Part shown: one piece after another, positions 10,537-28,587 of the stretch
Layout of the letters: every line of letters starts with the position of its first letter
How positions within the stretch are numbered: the first letter of the stretch is position 1
NCBI RefSeq assembly: GCF_008831285.2
Contig: NC_045142.1
Span: 25,619,876 to 25,683,875, forward strand
Direction of reading: 5' to 3'
Length of the DNA: 64,000 nt
Source of the DNA: Nymphaea colorata
Lineage: Eukaryota; Streptophyta; Magnoliopsida; Nymphaeales; Nymphaeaceae
The notes under the pieces: model-generated
The model's database searches: none
Told to the model about the DNA's origin: nothing
What the model saw: the letters and a program-made list of their open reading frames with translations, nothing else
Made by a program: the position numbers and the translations under genes

Positions 10537-10687
10537 GAGTTGTTTGACAGCACGACGCTGTGTCAGTGTCTCATAATAAATCTGTCTTAATTCTTTAGGA
10601 CAGATTTATGGAACTGTAGCACCAATCTTGGCTGTGGCCTAATCTTTGAAACAGACTAATAAAGTGTTGTGCTGCCAAACAACCCTA
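10535..10687. mobile_element. Small inverted-repeat element (MITE-like), about 150 bp
   Basis: The left end AGAGTTGTTTGACAGCAC is matched by the reverse complement of the right end GTGTTGTGCTGCCAAACAAC with few mismatches. A second inverted pair in the centre (AATAAATCTGTC and GACAGATTTAT) makes the whole unit foldable. Ends of the form TAGGGTTGTTTGGCAGCAC resemble hAT-type miniature elements. I see no clear 8-bp target duplication. Its left edge supplies the stop codon of the truncated TIR-NB gene. Confidence 0.6.
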
Positions 10688-13600
10688 GTTTATCCTAAAT
10701 GAAACAATTGATGTGGTTTCATTGCAGATTTTGTGAAGGGTTCTACAGTCCCTTGTTTGGGTTCTACCAGTGTATATACATACATATTATGGGGTGTGGG
10801 CTTTGCTTCTTGTTTTGAGTGTGTAAAGTATATGGAGCGTGGTGTCCTGAGTGGGAACGCTTAGGAAAGTGAAGCAGTTCAAATAGGTGAGCTTGATGAG
10901 TCTTTGTAGGTCGTTTGATGCAAGTGTTGTTTTCTTCTGTAAGCAATATTTTTGAGAACAGTAGTAGCCTATTCTCTAAGTAGTAATGCAATGTTATGTT
11001 TGCTTGGTTAGGTTTCCTTTGTGAGCATGTTGCTTGCTGATTGCTTACTAAAGCTTCATTCGACTTGATTAATGATGCGATATTCAAATCTAACTCTTTC
11101 TTTAGTTAAATTATCTGTTAATATTGATTAAGTGGATCTCTGTTAAATTACTTACAAGAAATTGTTCAAGGTGCTCAAACTCTGTCGAGCTTTCATCATA
11201 TGTATTAGATTCCAAAGATTTTATCGTAATCAAAGCATCATTTGAATTTGGTTGTCTGTATATAAATTTTTAATGTTAACTCCATCAAGTTTTCTCCAGA
11301 ACCTCTCTCTCTCTCTCTCTCTCTCTCTCATGTAGATGGGTGAATCTTTCTTCTGGCTATTGCATTTGATGGATGTAAAACTTTCTCATAGCCCATTTTG
11401 TTTCCCCGCAGACCAAATTGAATGAAAAAATTTTCATTGATTTCACATGTGAGTGACTCCAACTTGTCTAAATCAAGAACTTAAAAGTTGAATCATTTTG
11501 TGGGTCTTTTTCAGATTGAAACTTTGAGATTTTGGAATCAGCAATGGGCTACAAACTTGACCTAGTTGAGCCCACTAGCTGGCTAGCTAGCCCCTCTCCT
11601 TTACTACATTCTGAACAACATGTGGCACGTCAACATCTTCTTGAATGTGAATTGATTTAAGGGGAATCCTGAACCATGAGATTATCAATCTCAACCTTTT
11701 TGAGAGACGAGAAGAATGTGGCCGACTTTTAAAGATATCAAAACATTTAAAGAAAATGATCTGCCAAAATTATTTTTGGAAAAAGGACTCCGTCTTCTGA
11801 GGGATTAAGGGTACCCAAGGCATCTCAAACATGATATCCCCCAAAGGAATTCACATCCAATTACTAATCAGGATTTGGATTCGAATCTGCAGTTTCATCA
11901 CCGTAGGGCCTGAGAAAATTTGCATTCGGAACTTATACAACAGAAGCTTCTCCTTATCAATCTATTATTTTGTTAAATTTCCTAGAGATAGACTCACATG
12001 ATCTCTCTCTCTCTCTCTTTCCCTACATATATGTGTGTGTTTATGCATAAGTGCGTATGTGTGTGTGTGTGGAGAGAAGCAAAGATAGATGAGAGGAGAC
12101 CGAGTCGTGTGTACACTGTGAACGCACGAGTATATATCAAAGGAAAAAAGAAGGTTGCAGCATTTTGAAATTTTTTACAAAGTAATGTTTATTATAGACT
12201 TTTTCGCTTTTTCATAACCCATTTTTATGCTCCTAAAATGTTTTTCTTTTCCTTTAGTCAAGGGTATTTTGGTCATTTCACATCATAGGCCTGCACAATG
12301 GCACCTTAATTCCAAGATCAACACTACTCAATACTTTCAAGATGGTACCCTCCAAGACATGGCTACTAAATGCCACCTAACCCCACATTTGGTGTGTGGG
12401 GTAGAGAGAGAGAAAGGCTGGAGGAATTATTACAGCAGCTGCAGAGTGTGCTATAAGATCATCGCCAGTGGCGGAGCCACATGGTGGCTAGTGTGGACAG
12501 TTGTTCACACCAGCTTCACAAAATTAGTTTAATATATATGTTAATATTTTGATATATTTGATTGTTATGTATTTGATTGTTATACATATAAGTGCCCTAA
12601 ACAAATTAAATGCCACAAAAAAAAAATTGCGACTCAGCTAGTGATCAACGCCAACATTAGTGATCACCGCCAACATTATTAACTAGCACATTCCTTATAA
12701 TGATGCTGGCTTGACAATTCTCTCCCTTCCCCTCTTTGCCAACTTGCACATTCCTTATGATGCTGATTTGATATTGATCTCGCCCTCTCTCATTTACAAC
12801 AGAAAGAAACAAAGAACTGCAACAGACATCGACTTGTATACGAATTCCACTGAAATATCCAGCATTATAACACAGGTGTATAATATCCTGATGTTGTTGG
12901 AAGACTCTTGAAAGAGAATAATAAAATACTAAAAAGGACAATATTATACTTTCAAGAAAAAGGTCACACCGTTTCCCAGATAAAAATCACCTTTTCTATT
13001 TCTCTTATGCTATTTGTATTTTTACTGTTTCTTCATGTATTTTATTTATAATGTACGTGGACGGTAAGCAGTGTCTACCATTTTCATTTTTTGTATATTC
13101 AAGATGTTATACGATCTTCCCTTGCCAATTTCTCAAGGATAAGACTTGTATCTCTTCCTTTCTCTCGGTATATGCATATTTATTTTATATATGTATGTGT
13201 ACTTGTTTCCCAGCTCAGAATCATGCATTCTAAAGTCTGAAATCACATTTATCAAATTGAGAGTCAGATGGGATGCTCATTAAGCATTTAAATTATTTAA
13301 TTCAGTAGTTCACAGTTAAACTCCGTATAATAGTATTTGGTAGTTGATACCAAGTTGGAATCCCACTGAACTGGATCCAATATTAAATTCAGCTCTCTCT
13401 CTCTCTCTCTCTCTCTACAGCTAAATTGAAGCTGACATTCTTTCCTCACCATAATGACTTCCACTTCACCATTGAAGGTGATCATCCAATCATACTATGC
13501 TCCTTTCTTTTTCTTTTTCTTTTAACCAAAAAACACGATCATAGATTTTTTGCTGAGTATATCGCAGCTGCCAACTAAAAAGGTTGTAAAAGGTGATCCA

Positions 13601-14168
13601 GATTCAGGTTGGATCCAGCTTTTACTGAATTCGACTAATTAGATTCCATGTACTCGAACTACAACCTTGTTATATATAAAACCGGATGATAAGCATAAGT
13701 TCCAAGATTTTTATATGGAACTGGTTCGGGACTTTGTCGGATCCCAGTTGGACTTCGAACTCAACCTGGCCCGAATAAACTACATATGGATCTAAATTTG
13801 ATGAGTGATCGGATCCAAATTTCTTTATCAAGTGGCCCGACGGATAAATGGATTTAAAATTAGATCAGCAACCCCATATATCCGATCAATTTACATCCCT
13901 AGATTCATGTTTGTGACGCCAAAATTCAAGTTGTCCCTTCATGTAAATTTTCTCAAGTTAAAACACAAGAACAATGTCAATAATGTCTTATTGCCTTCGG
14001 GCCAAGAGACAAACCATTAAAGTTAATTCTCAGCTAACTCAAATTCAATTTCAATAAACGCCTAAATTTTTGTTTCTACTTTTTTGTGTTTTATAGAAGG
14101 GCAGCTTTAGTCATGAATCCAAAAGAAGAAAACTGAATGTCTGATTTTGCAGTGATAGATATATAGGC

Positions 14169-14171
<3 letters not shown>

Positions 14172-14214
<43 letters not shown>
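14172..14214. repeat. (TA)n microsatellite
   Basis: An uninterrupted TA dinucleotide run in intergenic DNA. Confidence 0.95.
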
Positions 14215-14217
<3 letters not shown>

Positions 14218-14878
14218 GTGAAGAGGATAAATGTAAAATATTCATATTATGCCATAAATAGTTGAATGTGATTTCTGTTTTCTTTGTTGGTGGGCAGGAA
14301 TTTTTACTTTTGGGATGCAAGGTATAAAAAAAAAATAATTATGTCCTTAAAATAAGCGGGAGACTTTTATTTTAATCGTTTTAAAAAAAACAGATTCTTA
14401 TTTTAGGAAATTCAAAAAGAGAAAATGTAACATTATTTTAGGATTATGGAGAATGGTACTCTCCCCTTAAAAAATACATATGACAGGGAATAAAATAATT
14501 TGGAAATGAGAGATTTCTTGTGGGGGTGTGGGGATGATTTATAACCAACGCTGAGTCCTTAAATTGAAAAACCCCCCACGCAACTCCTCCCTTTCTTTCT
14601 TGTTTGCTCACCAAAGCCCCTGTAAATGACGATCAGCACATTATTCTCTGAATCGGAATGGGCAGGTTTCACTTCATACTAAACCTCATCTAAGGTCCAT
14701 GTTTCGGGTCAGTTAAAGAAAATATATACAACTGCTAACAAGGTCTGGATCTTGCATACGGTTTTTATGTCCAAAACCCAACAAGGATTAGAGTCGAACC
14801 CACTTTGGGTTTCAACAAGACATCAGATCCGAGTTTGAACCGAAACATAAAGCCCGATAAGTGGTTGTATTGGATCCA

Positions 14879-14881
<3 letters not shown>

Positions 14882-14945
<64 letters not shown>
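14882..14945. repeat. (TA)n(GA)n compound microsatellite
   Basis: About 44 bp of TA passes directly into about 20 bp of GA, about 470 bp upstream of the NPH3 start codon. Confidence 0.95.
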
Positions 14946-15287
14946 GGGGATCTGGTGTTTGTAGCGGAAATCCAGGAAGTTTGGCCAGAAATCCTGAAAA
15001 GTGAAGGTGTGATCCTTCACGACTTTTTTCCCCATCATAGCGTGCAACGACATAGAAATGAGGGAGGCGGGGACCTTGTTGCGGAGAAGAATAATAGCAC
15101 ATACTAAATTCAGGAAAGGGATTGAAGATGCATTTGCCACCTCGCTCTCTTTCTCTCTCTAAAAAGTGGGCAGCATATAAACTAAAAAGAAAGAAAGAAA
15201 CAGCTACCAGTTCAAAAGCAGAAGCCATAAAGCCTGAATTCCCTTTGCACAGGCTATATCTCTGCCGGATTTTCTGATCAAGTTGAC

Positions 15288-15289
<2 letters not shown>

Positions 15290-15335
<46 letters not shown>
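15290..15335 (+). repeat. (CT)n tract in the probable 5' leader of the NPH3 gene
   Basis: About 23 CT units lie about 80 bp upstream of the NPH3 ATG. Pyrimidine-rich CT tracts on the sense strand near transcription starts and in leaders are common in plants, so a regulatory role is possible but unproven. Confidence 0.8.
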
Positions 15336-15337
<2 letters not shown>

Positions 15338-15412
15338 GAAAGTAGGCTGGCTGTTTTTTGTATTAAGATTTGAAGCTTTTGAAGGAAGAAGAAGAAGGAG
15401 CAAGGGGAAGAC

Positions 15413-20409
<4,997 letters not shown>

Positions 20410-21525
20410 AAACAAGTAGCAGAAGAACAGGTAACAAGTGAAAATTGTGATACGAGGTGATAAAGTATGTTTTCTATATAGCTGTTTTATTTTGTTCTCT
20501 TCACTTCTGGACATAATTGTATTCAGCGAGCAAATGAATATCACTCTATTTGAATAAGAAACAGCAGCATTGACATCACATGGTACAAAAAATTCATTTT
20601 AATGAAAACAATCTGAGGCAGCAAATTTAAAATGCAAGAGACCCAGTAATGAGGCTAAATCCATATCTTTCAAGGAATTCTTTTAGTTTTGATTCTTGAC
20701 ATGCACTTGCTTGTTTGCATTCCAGGTTTTTGACGGCAAAATTTTTCTCAGATATTTTTTCCAGCAAAGTTGTTTTTCTCAGAGAATCCCGTGAAAATTT
20801 TGGCAAAGTTTAAAATGAAAAAAGTCAAAAATTAGGTAAAAATAAAATAAATCAGAAACTAATAATAAAACATAAATAAACTTAGATGAATGTGATAAAA
20901 ATAATGTTTTAGTTATGAAAAATCATTTAGTTTAAGTTCAAATTTGAATACACAATGATATTCACGTTAAAAAAGTGAAAAATATAAAAATCGGGAAAAA
21001 CAAGAAAAAACATGAAAATATATTGTCTCGTTTTTTCAAAATATCATCATTTTTTTTCTCGTTAATATCGTGATATTTTTGAAATATCGCAATATCTGTG
21101 GCACTACCTGTTTGTACTGAAAGAGCTAACCACCTCCAATATTTCTGATATAATAGAATCACAGGAGAAAAAGACAATCAAGAATTAATGAGCAAGAAAG
21201 AGCCTAACTTCCAAACAAGAAGTTCATGAATGGTCTGTTGCAAACAAAGTATGGCTTCAGCAATTTAGGAAAGGACGTGCTTAGACTCACGTTCTATTTC
21301 AAAAAGGTAGGCAACATAATATTGTTTCTTGCTAGTCAGCGTCCATAACAAAAATGAAAGAAATAGAATTCAACTACGTTGACAAGAGAATGATGTTTAT
21401 TTTCCTGATTGTTCCCATATTTCAGATATGTAAGAGACCAGATGAGTATGTCACATAGGTACGGGTGCGGGTACGGACCATTTTCAAAAAAATTGGGTAC
21501 GAGGGTACGGCCGTACACACACGCT

Positions 21526-21576
<51 letters not shown>

Positions 21577-22468
21577 CAAAAAATTTCAAAATGAATAACA
21601 TATTCACAAAACGCAGTATGGAAGTAATTAAGATACAAATATATCAGCTTTCTTGATTCTCCATCGCATCATCAAGGTTAGAAGGAGCAACAGGTCACGC
21701 TTTTAAGATATATTGACATCTCTGTGGTTATGGCTCACACTATTATCGAAGAGCCAAGTTATAGAGAAGGAATGGATTTTTGAAACATTGTATGAAAGAT
21801 TTTAAATGAAAAGTTGTGAGGAACTATGTACAACAAAGGTTTAGAGTGAAAAAGGAAACAAGAAAAGAGGGGGATTTTTAATTTTTAACTAAAAAACTGT
21901 ACAACTTTGGACTTGGTCAAAGTTGACCGAGTCTGAAAATGAACAAAAAATGATCCTGGGTACGTTGACCGTACCCGGTACTGCGTTGACCGCACCAGGG
22001 CAGTACCCAGGGCCGTACCCGTACCATACAGGTACTCCTCCTTAAGAGGAGTACCCGTGTGACATAGTGAGATGACACAACACTGAGATGTTCAACTTGA
22101 GGAAAGATAGCGGTTGTATGACATTGTACACCATGTCTACAGTAATAATGAAAAAAAAAAAGCCACATATTACATAGTTTATTACAAAAATGTAATGACC
22201 AAAATCAGAAACAACGAATTGGAAAACCTTGGTTAAGCTAATGAGAACCTAGGAAGGAACTTTCAAAATCTTTAGCTGATTTTTGCCGCCTCAACTGAAT
22301 TAATCTTTAAAGTCTCTGTGCTTAGGATCACACTTGTTACTGAAATTTTGAAACATATACATTGATCAAATAAACTCCAAGTTAAGTTCTGCCTAACTTT
22401 GAAGTCTGCAGTTTTCCTTTCTGAACCCCAAACTCACTGAGGACTATTCACATTTCAAACTTCCTTCA
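20410..22468. other. Intergenic region downstream of the NPH3 gene
   Basis: The first few hundred bases are probably NPH3 3' untranslated sequence. From 20780 to 21060 the DNA is A-rich and resembles 2590-2860 (shared blocks around AGAAACTAAT and AAAAAGTGAAAAA). A terminal-inverted-repeat element occupies 21447-22066. No gene is seen. Confidence 0.5.
21447..22066. mobile_element. Non-autonomous element with GTACGG-rich inverted ends, about 620 bp
   Basis: The left end TATGTCACATAGGTAC is matched by the reverse complement of the right end (GTACCCGTGTGACATA). Inside both ends are runs of GTACGGGT and CCGTACCC; the middle is AT-rich with a TA microsatellite at 21527-21571. No coding capacity is visible. 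Flanks AGATGAG and GTGAGATGA are similar but not an exact target duplication. It looks like a MITE-type element of the kind common in plant genomes. Confidence 0.55.
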
Positions 22469-23755
22469 TCAGATAGACAACAAGTTACAGATTTCTACCT
22501 TCCCATTTACTGGTTCAGCTTTGTCAACCACACCAACTATTTCTTGGAAAGAGACAGCTTTTGTGTTGCCATGTTTGCTCAAGCCAGAAGCAGCAGATTT
22601 CCACTCTTCCTAACACATAAGGTCATCTGAAGACAAAAAGAGAGAATAAGGAAGGGCATAGGAGTACAACAGTCAGATAAATGAAGCCAGTATCAGTCCA
22701 TTTTCCAACGAACAAATGCAAAAAACCATCTAATTTAAGGAGAGCTAAATCACTGTATACTATCATAAACTATCAGAGCAAGACAAATACCCAAGGCCCT
22801 ATCCTAATATCACAATGGTGTAAGCAGCTTTTATAGTGATCACTGCATGACCATTTCGTTTACTGATATACTGTCAGCTTATTTTAATGCCCTGTTGTGG
22901 ACGCACACCTCTTAAGCTGTTAACCTTTCAAGAATAGCCCAAAGGGGATCCATGCAATGGAAGGGGCTTTGCCCATCAGAAAAATAGCCAGATTTTAAAT
23001 CACATGGGCGCCACCTTTTGTGCAAGCTTAAGCAGGTATATGGCCTGGAGTGGGGGTGCTAACCACAAGGTTTTATGCCACCAGGGTTGCGACTAATTCT
23101 CACATCATCCTAAGTGTGGTTTCCTCATGAGTTGGGGGAAAAAGATTGGACCATTTGCTAATGCACATGAAGCATAAGAGAACAGCACTACAAGCGAGAA
23201 AATCTTATAATTTCAAATAATCAATCATACTTCTGAATGAACTGGAGAAAAGGTTGAGTTTTTTCATTTTCTTTAGTTGCTAATACAAATTACATGTGAT
23301 TCAAAGTTTGGCATAAGTTGATAGGGCCAAACAGAACCACATAAACTATAAAGGGATAAAATAATGCTTCAAGGAGAATAAGTGTGAAAATGGTACAATC
23401 AGCACGCAAACTACAAATTGAAATACTTCAAGCAGCAGATCTCAAATACCAAGCACATGGAAAAAAATAATGTCACAACACTGAATTAACTGAAAACATG
23501 GAAATTCCTCTTGTCCCATAAGAATTTACTAAAATTTATTTTCTTAAACGTAAAAAGAAAGCCTGAAGCCAGAAAAGAAGGTACATGACAGGTATCCTAT
23601 GTTGCTCTTACATGCTTAGAAGTTAGAATAGATAATGCCAGGTTATTTGTTTTTCCTTCAATAGACTCCAATTCTTCGAGATATTTGCGGATGTTGATGG
23701 CTTGGCTTCTCAACCATATGCATCCTACTCTTCCTCTGGAAATAAGTCCAAACAT
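22469..23755 (-). CDS. Possible small two-exon reading frame just downstream of the VAR3-like gene
   Basis: A frame from ATG at 23753-23755 reads MFGLISRGRVGCIWLRSQ, then NIRKYLEELESIEGKTNN to SKH at 23612, followed by a GTAAGAG donor. After a GTTAG acceptor at 22610 it resumes in phase with EEWKSAASGLSKHGNTKAV and ends VEICNLLSI at a stop (22469-22471), 94 aa in total. I do not recognise the product. It starts only 24 bp past the stop codon of the VAR3-like gene, so it could be an alternative 3' part of that gene, a separate small gene whose true 5' exon I have missed, or chance. Phase agreement and protein-like composition are the only support. Confidence 0.3.
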
Positions 23756-23778
23756 AACTTACTCAGAATTCAAAAATT

Positions 23779-26700
23779 TCACCTCTCATTTCTTCGCCTG
23801 TTATTCGTTTTGCCAGTAAAACCAACTTCCTGGCTAAAACTATTATCAAACTCTCTAAATCTTCCTTTTTTTTCATATGTGAAACGTTCCCTGTGTCGAG
23901 GATGATCAAAATTGCATAGAGCACCATCTCTGTCATTCATCCTTCTGCCAAAAGTACCATCCCAGGATTTATTTGATCTTCCTCCATAATCACCACCACG
24001 ACCTTGTCTCACAAACTTTCTCTCTCTATCCCCTCTATCAAGGTAACGGGATCTCCTAAAACTGTCATTATGATCTCTCTTGCCAAAAGAGTTGCTTAAA
24101 CCACCTCTTCTCTCTCTTGTTCCAGAATGTGGATTGTCAATGTATTTATGGCCATTGAGGTTTGAGGAAAATCTCCTGTCTGTACCATGGTCAAACCTAT
24201 TTCTTTTGCTACCTCGTTGGGATCTCACAGCACCTTGATCATCAGAATCTGATCCAAAGGACAACTCATCATCGGTATCAGAGAAACTTCTTCCTTTCCT
24301 CAAGTTTTTCCTGCCCAAACTCGAAGCAGCCACTTTCCTTTGCTTATGCCGCACGGCATGCCCAACCTCATCATCAGTATCTGAATCAAACACAAGTTCA
24401 TTTTCTGAATGAGAAGATGTCTGCCTAAATGAACCGCGATGGCTTCTTCCACCTGCTCCTTTTCTGGAATGTGTGCTGGCACCAGAATTCCAGTCAGAAT
24501 CATCGGAAAATTCATCATCAGAGTTGGGCTCTTCCACATACTGAGAGCTGTTATAAGTTGATTTTCTCATCCAATGAGATGCCCTTTCGAGAGAACCAGA
24601 ATGAGTACCCTGGTTGCCTCCAGACAAACTATCTGCTTCGCTAAAATCATCAGAATCAGAAGAAGCCACCACCTGAGAAATGCCTGATGAGGAAACCTCT
24701 GACTTGGAGTCGCCAGTTGAAATATCTAATTCGTAACTGTCAATGTCATCTTCTTCTTCATCAAAATCATCAAACCCAGTTCGAGCACCAAATGAAGAGA
24801 TTTCTCTTCCAACACCTTCTTTAGACTTGCCTCTTTGGTAACTTCTTTGCATTTGGGTGGCTTCAAAGGGTTCATCTTCAAACCTAGAAATAGGTTCTGA
24901 AGAGGCACGGCCACTAAAAGAAGATTCTTCATCTATTCTTGGGGAGTCAGCATATTCAAATGCTGCAACATCAGCCCCATCAGACTCATTGTCATCAAAA
25001 TCAAAGTTCCAAGCATTAGTAACATTTTGAATATTGGCCACTCTCTCCAGTCTTGTTCTTGGACTTGTCGGTGGCCTCTGTTGCAACTGATTCTCAAGAA
25101 ATTCATCAGGTGGGCGTTTGTGGTCACAATGAAAGCATGCCATGTTTCGCCGGTAATTCAAGAAATTGCACCTGGCAAGAATATGTCAAGCAAACCTACT
25201 TAGCTGTGAACAAACACATGAACAGTGCATGAAAATCTTTTTCCAGTATCCACATAGCAACATTTCTATTGCATCTCTGGCAAAAACAAATAGTCACAAA
25301 TTAATAAGATACTAGATACTAAAAAATTTGAGTGCAGTCCAAAACACATACTGCGGACATTCCCATTCCCCAGGCAGTAACTGCCTCTTTGGCCGCCTCG
25401 CATCGCACTGCAAACACTCAGTGTTTTTAGCAAAGTTCATAAAATCACACCTGAAATCAATAACGAAGAAGATGTCAGTGTCTAATAAAACGTGTATGAA
25501 CCTCTTAACTCTTGAGAAGCAACCAGTAGAGGATTACTACCAAACTAGGTGGGTGGAATATATTGTCCAGCATCCAGCTTGATAATTTTATTTACCAAAT
25601 AGGCAAATACCATAACAAAATGACAAAAACTGAACAAAAGTGTAGAAAAATAAATAAATAAATGCAGACATACTTTGGACAAAGCCAGTCTCCCTTCTTC
25701 ATTTCAATGTCATCACGACCAACCCGCTTCTTTGGCGGTGGAGGTGGTTGCTTGACTTTTGGTGGAGTTTTCTTGATCACTGGTGGCGGAAGGTTTGGAT
25801 CTATAGGAATGGCACTTAGTTTTACAATCTCATGCAGCAACTTACGGATGACTGTCTTCACTGGTTTCATTTTTATAATTAGCTTGTTCTCAACTGATCC
25901 ATTAATGGGATCAAATCCGTAAGTCAACAAAACGCGCATAACGTCAAGTGTCCTGGCCTCATCCTCCTTGCGTGTCAACAAATAAGCCCTCGCACAAGAA
26001 CTTCTTAAACTGCATGAACTACAGACCTGAGGACAGAATAGCATCATGGACTCAGACACAACAACTTCCTGAATTGGGAAACATGAGAGACCAACCATGA
26101 AATACATTGCAACGAACTCTTCTTATACACATAAAAATGGATTTTTAGGTTGTGAAGATATCAAGAGTAGGTAATATGTGAAAAAAAAATGACGGTAAAG
26201 TACAAGGCTATCTATTGGGTAACAAACTTATGATAAGTAATGAACAGGAAACGAGGTCACCATCTATACGTAAACACGTATATCTGCATAAGTACATACG
26301 TATTTTTAGATATGGGACATTTTGGTACAATCTTCTGTACATGCAATCTAGTTGGATTTTTTTTTCATCCCTTAAAAAATTTAAACTTATACATCTGAAC
26401 TACAACTTTAGTGAGATCAGCTTTTGAATAACCAATGCATGTTTAAATGTTACTTTCATGATTTGAAAAACAATGCATGTTTAAATGTTACTTTCATGAT
26501 CCAATAAACAATGCATGAAAATGCCCAAAATTTTGTAGGACCAAAAAGCACAACTTTTTTTTTTTCAAAAGAAAGACAAATAAAGACTTCACGAAAGGTT
26601 TTCATCATACTGGACACATTTACGCCATTGGATCAGGTAAAAACAACTTCTATTATGAAATCCAAATAAAATTTTACATAAACATAATTGTGAAAATGTG

Positions 26701-28587
26701 TGGTGTGTGTGTGTGTGTCTGTGTGCGTGTGTGTGCGCGCGTGTAACGCAAACTCATGGTTCAAGTGCATCAATACTATGATAATTTCAAATTCAAATGT
26801 GAACAAAATGGGAGTGACAAACAAAAGGCAGAGATTGAAATGGAAAAAAAAGCCTATAGATAACAGCTTCATTGTTGCAACAAAAATCAAAAGTTTTGGT
26901 CTGCTTACATCTCCTTCGTCAAGATGGACATACTTTCTTAGTAACTTTGCAGAAAATACCACCTTGTTATCCACGGAAGGACAACCATGACCAACAAGAA
27001 TCTGAATATCCTTCCTCGATAACGACCTAATAATGAAGATTAGGTCAATACCATAGAACCAGGCAATAATCAAGGATTCAAGCATCATATACAAGTGACA
27101 AAACTAAGTTACTCCAACACATTCGTGGGTAAGTTATATATAAATATCAAGCTCTAAAAAGGAAAGTGCAACTATGTGCCGGGGACAACCAAAATAAGAA
27201 ATTGTTAGGCTGGTGTCTAACTAGATGTCTTCATTGATCCAGTCGTAAAATTCCATGCATTCAATATATAAATGACTCACAGAGGTTGCATCCTCACAGG
27301 AACATAGGCTTAAATATAACTTCTCTATATAGGATAACTGAGTCAGCATCAGGTCTTTTTCAGAACCTATGAACAAAAAAAATGTGTTGATCCAGCTGTC
27401 CCGATTATCAATATGACGCTTGATCAACGTAACCAGGCGACAATACGTTTGAGGATCAACGAATGTTGTAACCTTATAGGACAAAGTTACAAACTATAAT
27501 TCCGAACAAATAAACAAATAACCAGGAAATCATCACTCCTAGAAGCCCCAGAACGTGGAGTAGAAAACTTAACGAGGACCGATATTTGATCACATGGATC
27601 CCAACGATTTTCATTGAAAGGAATGCAGTATTTATCCCCAAAAACCCCGTCTGCTGTATACCTTCGTTGAATTTAGATATGAAAAATGTCCAAAAACAAA
27701 TAAAGCTTTGTCTGCCAGTCTATTTTCAGGTTTTTGTGGTAAATGCATTCACTTTTAGTGTAAAAGCAATATTATTAATGCCATATAACCTAGAGGAGGA
27801 CTAGAATAACGTCGGGTTATAAGGATCAGGAGCCAATTTCTAACCTCAAGATGTCGAATCGGTCTCGGCCGAAGTTCAGACAAGCTGTCCGGACGGTCGC
27901 CCAATCCCTTGTGAAGGCGAACCCTTCATCGGTTAAACCCAACGCATTCACAGCAACGTTCTCGAGATTCCGATACCCTGATGGATTAACACCAACGTTC
28001 TCGAGCATCTGGTCCTCGCTCTTCTCCTGATGACCAAAATAGTTATGTTGCAGCAAACGCTCCATCAGCTCAATCCATTCCGGCCAGGGATGGACGACCT
28101 CCATCGCCAACCCTCCGCCCCCAGCCTTCTGCCCCATCTCCTCCTCTCTGATCACCTGCTTCAATCCCACGACGCCACTGGAAATGACCGTCTCAGCCAG
28201 CGAATGAGCAGGAGCCGGAGTCGGATTAGGCGCCTCGACCTCCGCCTTGGCGGCGGCGTCGCCTTTCTTCTTCTCCCTCCACGCCCTGATTTGCCTGAAA
28301 GCCTCGTCTTTACGAGCACGTTCGCGCTCGATCATGTCCATCTGGTCGAAGACGAAACTCAGTCTAGCCGAGAGCCTCGGCACGGGGCCACTGGCTTTTG
28401 CGGCAGGCTCGGACTCTGGGAACGGCTGGGCGGAGGTCGAGAAGGGGGAAGCCCCTCCGACCATGGAAGTAAAACCTACAGGCACTACCCTCCTCCTGGG
28501 AAACCACGGCAGGAAACGGAAAGAAGGTTGGTGCCATCCCCTCGACGAGGACTTCAAGAGGAAGAGCAGGGCCGTGCCGGTGGTCAT
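23779..28587 (-). CDS. VAR3: VAR3/OZ1-like plastid RanBP2-type zinc-finger protein
   Basis: Five exons on the minus strand: 28587-27845, 27026-26909, 26026-25674, 25450-25352 and 25171-23779, giving 901 aa in phase. Arabidopsis VAR3 (OZ1) is a chloroplast protein needed for plastid RNA editing and palisade development. The start is rich in Ser, Arg and Phe with few acids, as in an organelle transit peptide. Conserved blocks follow: FDILRSLSRKDIQILVGHGC, VHLDEGDVCSSCSLRSSCAR and RKEDEARTLDVMRVLLTYG. Two RanBP2 fingers lie at about 401-421 (GDWLCPKCDFMNF, CLQC) and 432-454 (GEWECPQCNFLNYRRN, CFHC), each of the W-x-C-x2-C-x10-C-x2-C type, and each is split by an intron. The long C-terminus is acidic and then Arg/Gly/Ser-rich (DDEEDDIDSYELD, REFDNSFSQEV). 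I chose the ATG at 28585-28587 because no other in-frame ATG precedes it after the upstream stop. It is somewhat longer than I recall for Arabidopsis VAR3. Confidence 0.92.
26433..26505. repeat. 38-bp tandem repeat in VAR3-like intron 2
   Basis: CAATGCATGTTTAAATGTTA followed by CTTTCATGAT occurs at 26433 and 26471, with a third start (CAATGCATG) near 26509. It sits in the 0.9-kb second intron, where I see nothing else except a TG-rich microsatellite. Confidence 0.8.
26700..26744. repeat. (TG)n / CG-containing alternating purine-pyrimidine run
   Basis: Imperfect TG dinucleotides pass into GCGCGCGTG. Such runs can adopt Z-DNA. It is located in intron 2 of the VAR3-like gene. Confidence 0.8.

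Larger units (their letters stand above)
10688..15412. other. Intergenic region between the TNL locus and the NPH3 gene
   Basis: I find no supported gene in this stretch. It is AT-rich with several microsatellites: CT at 11302-11329, CT and TG around 12001-12072, CT at 13393-13418, TA at 14172-14214, TA then GA at 14882-14945 and CT at 15290-15335. At 12470-12480 the motif AGTGGCGGAGCCAC, followed by AT-rich sequence, resembles the ends of widespread plant repeats. Degenerate GGATCC-rich sequence at 13590-13810 also looks repeat-derived. Confidence 0.5.

Noticed and set aside
10764-11087. 107-codon minus-strand frame
   Set aside because: No domain, biased composition, ends in repeat-like sequence; treated as chance.
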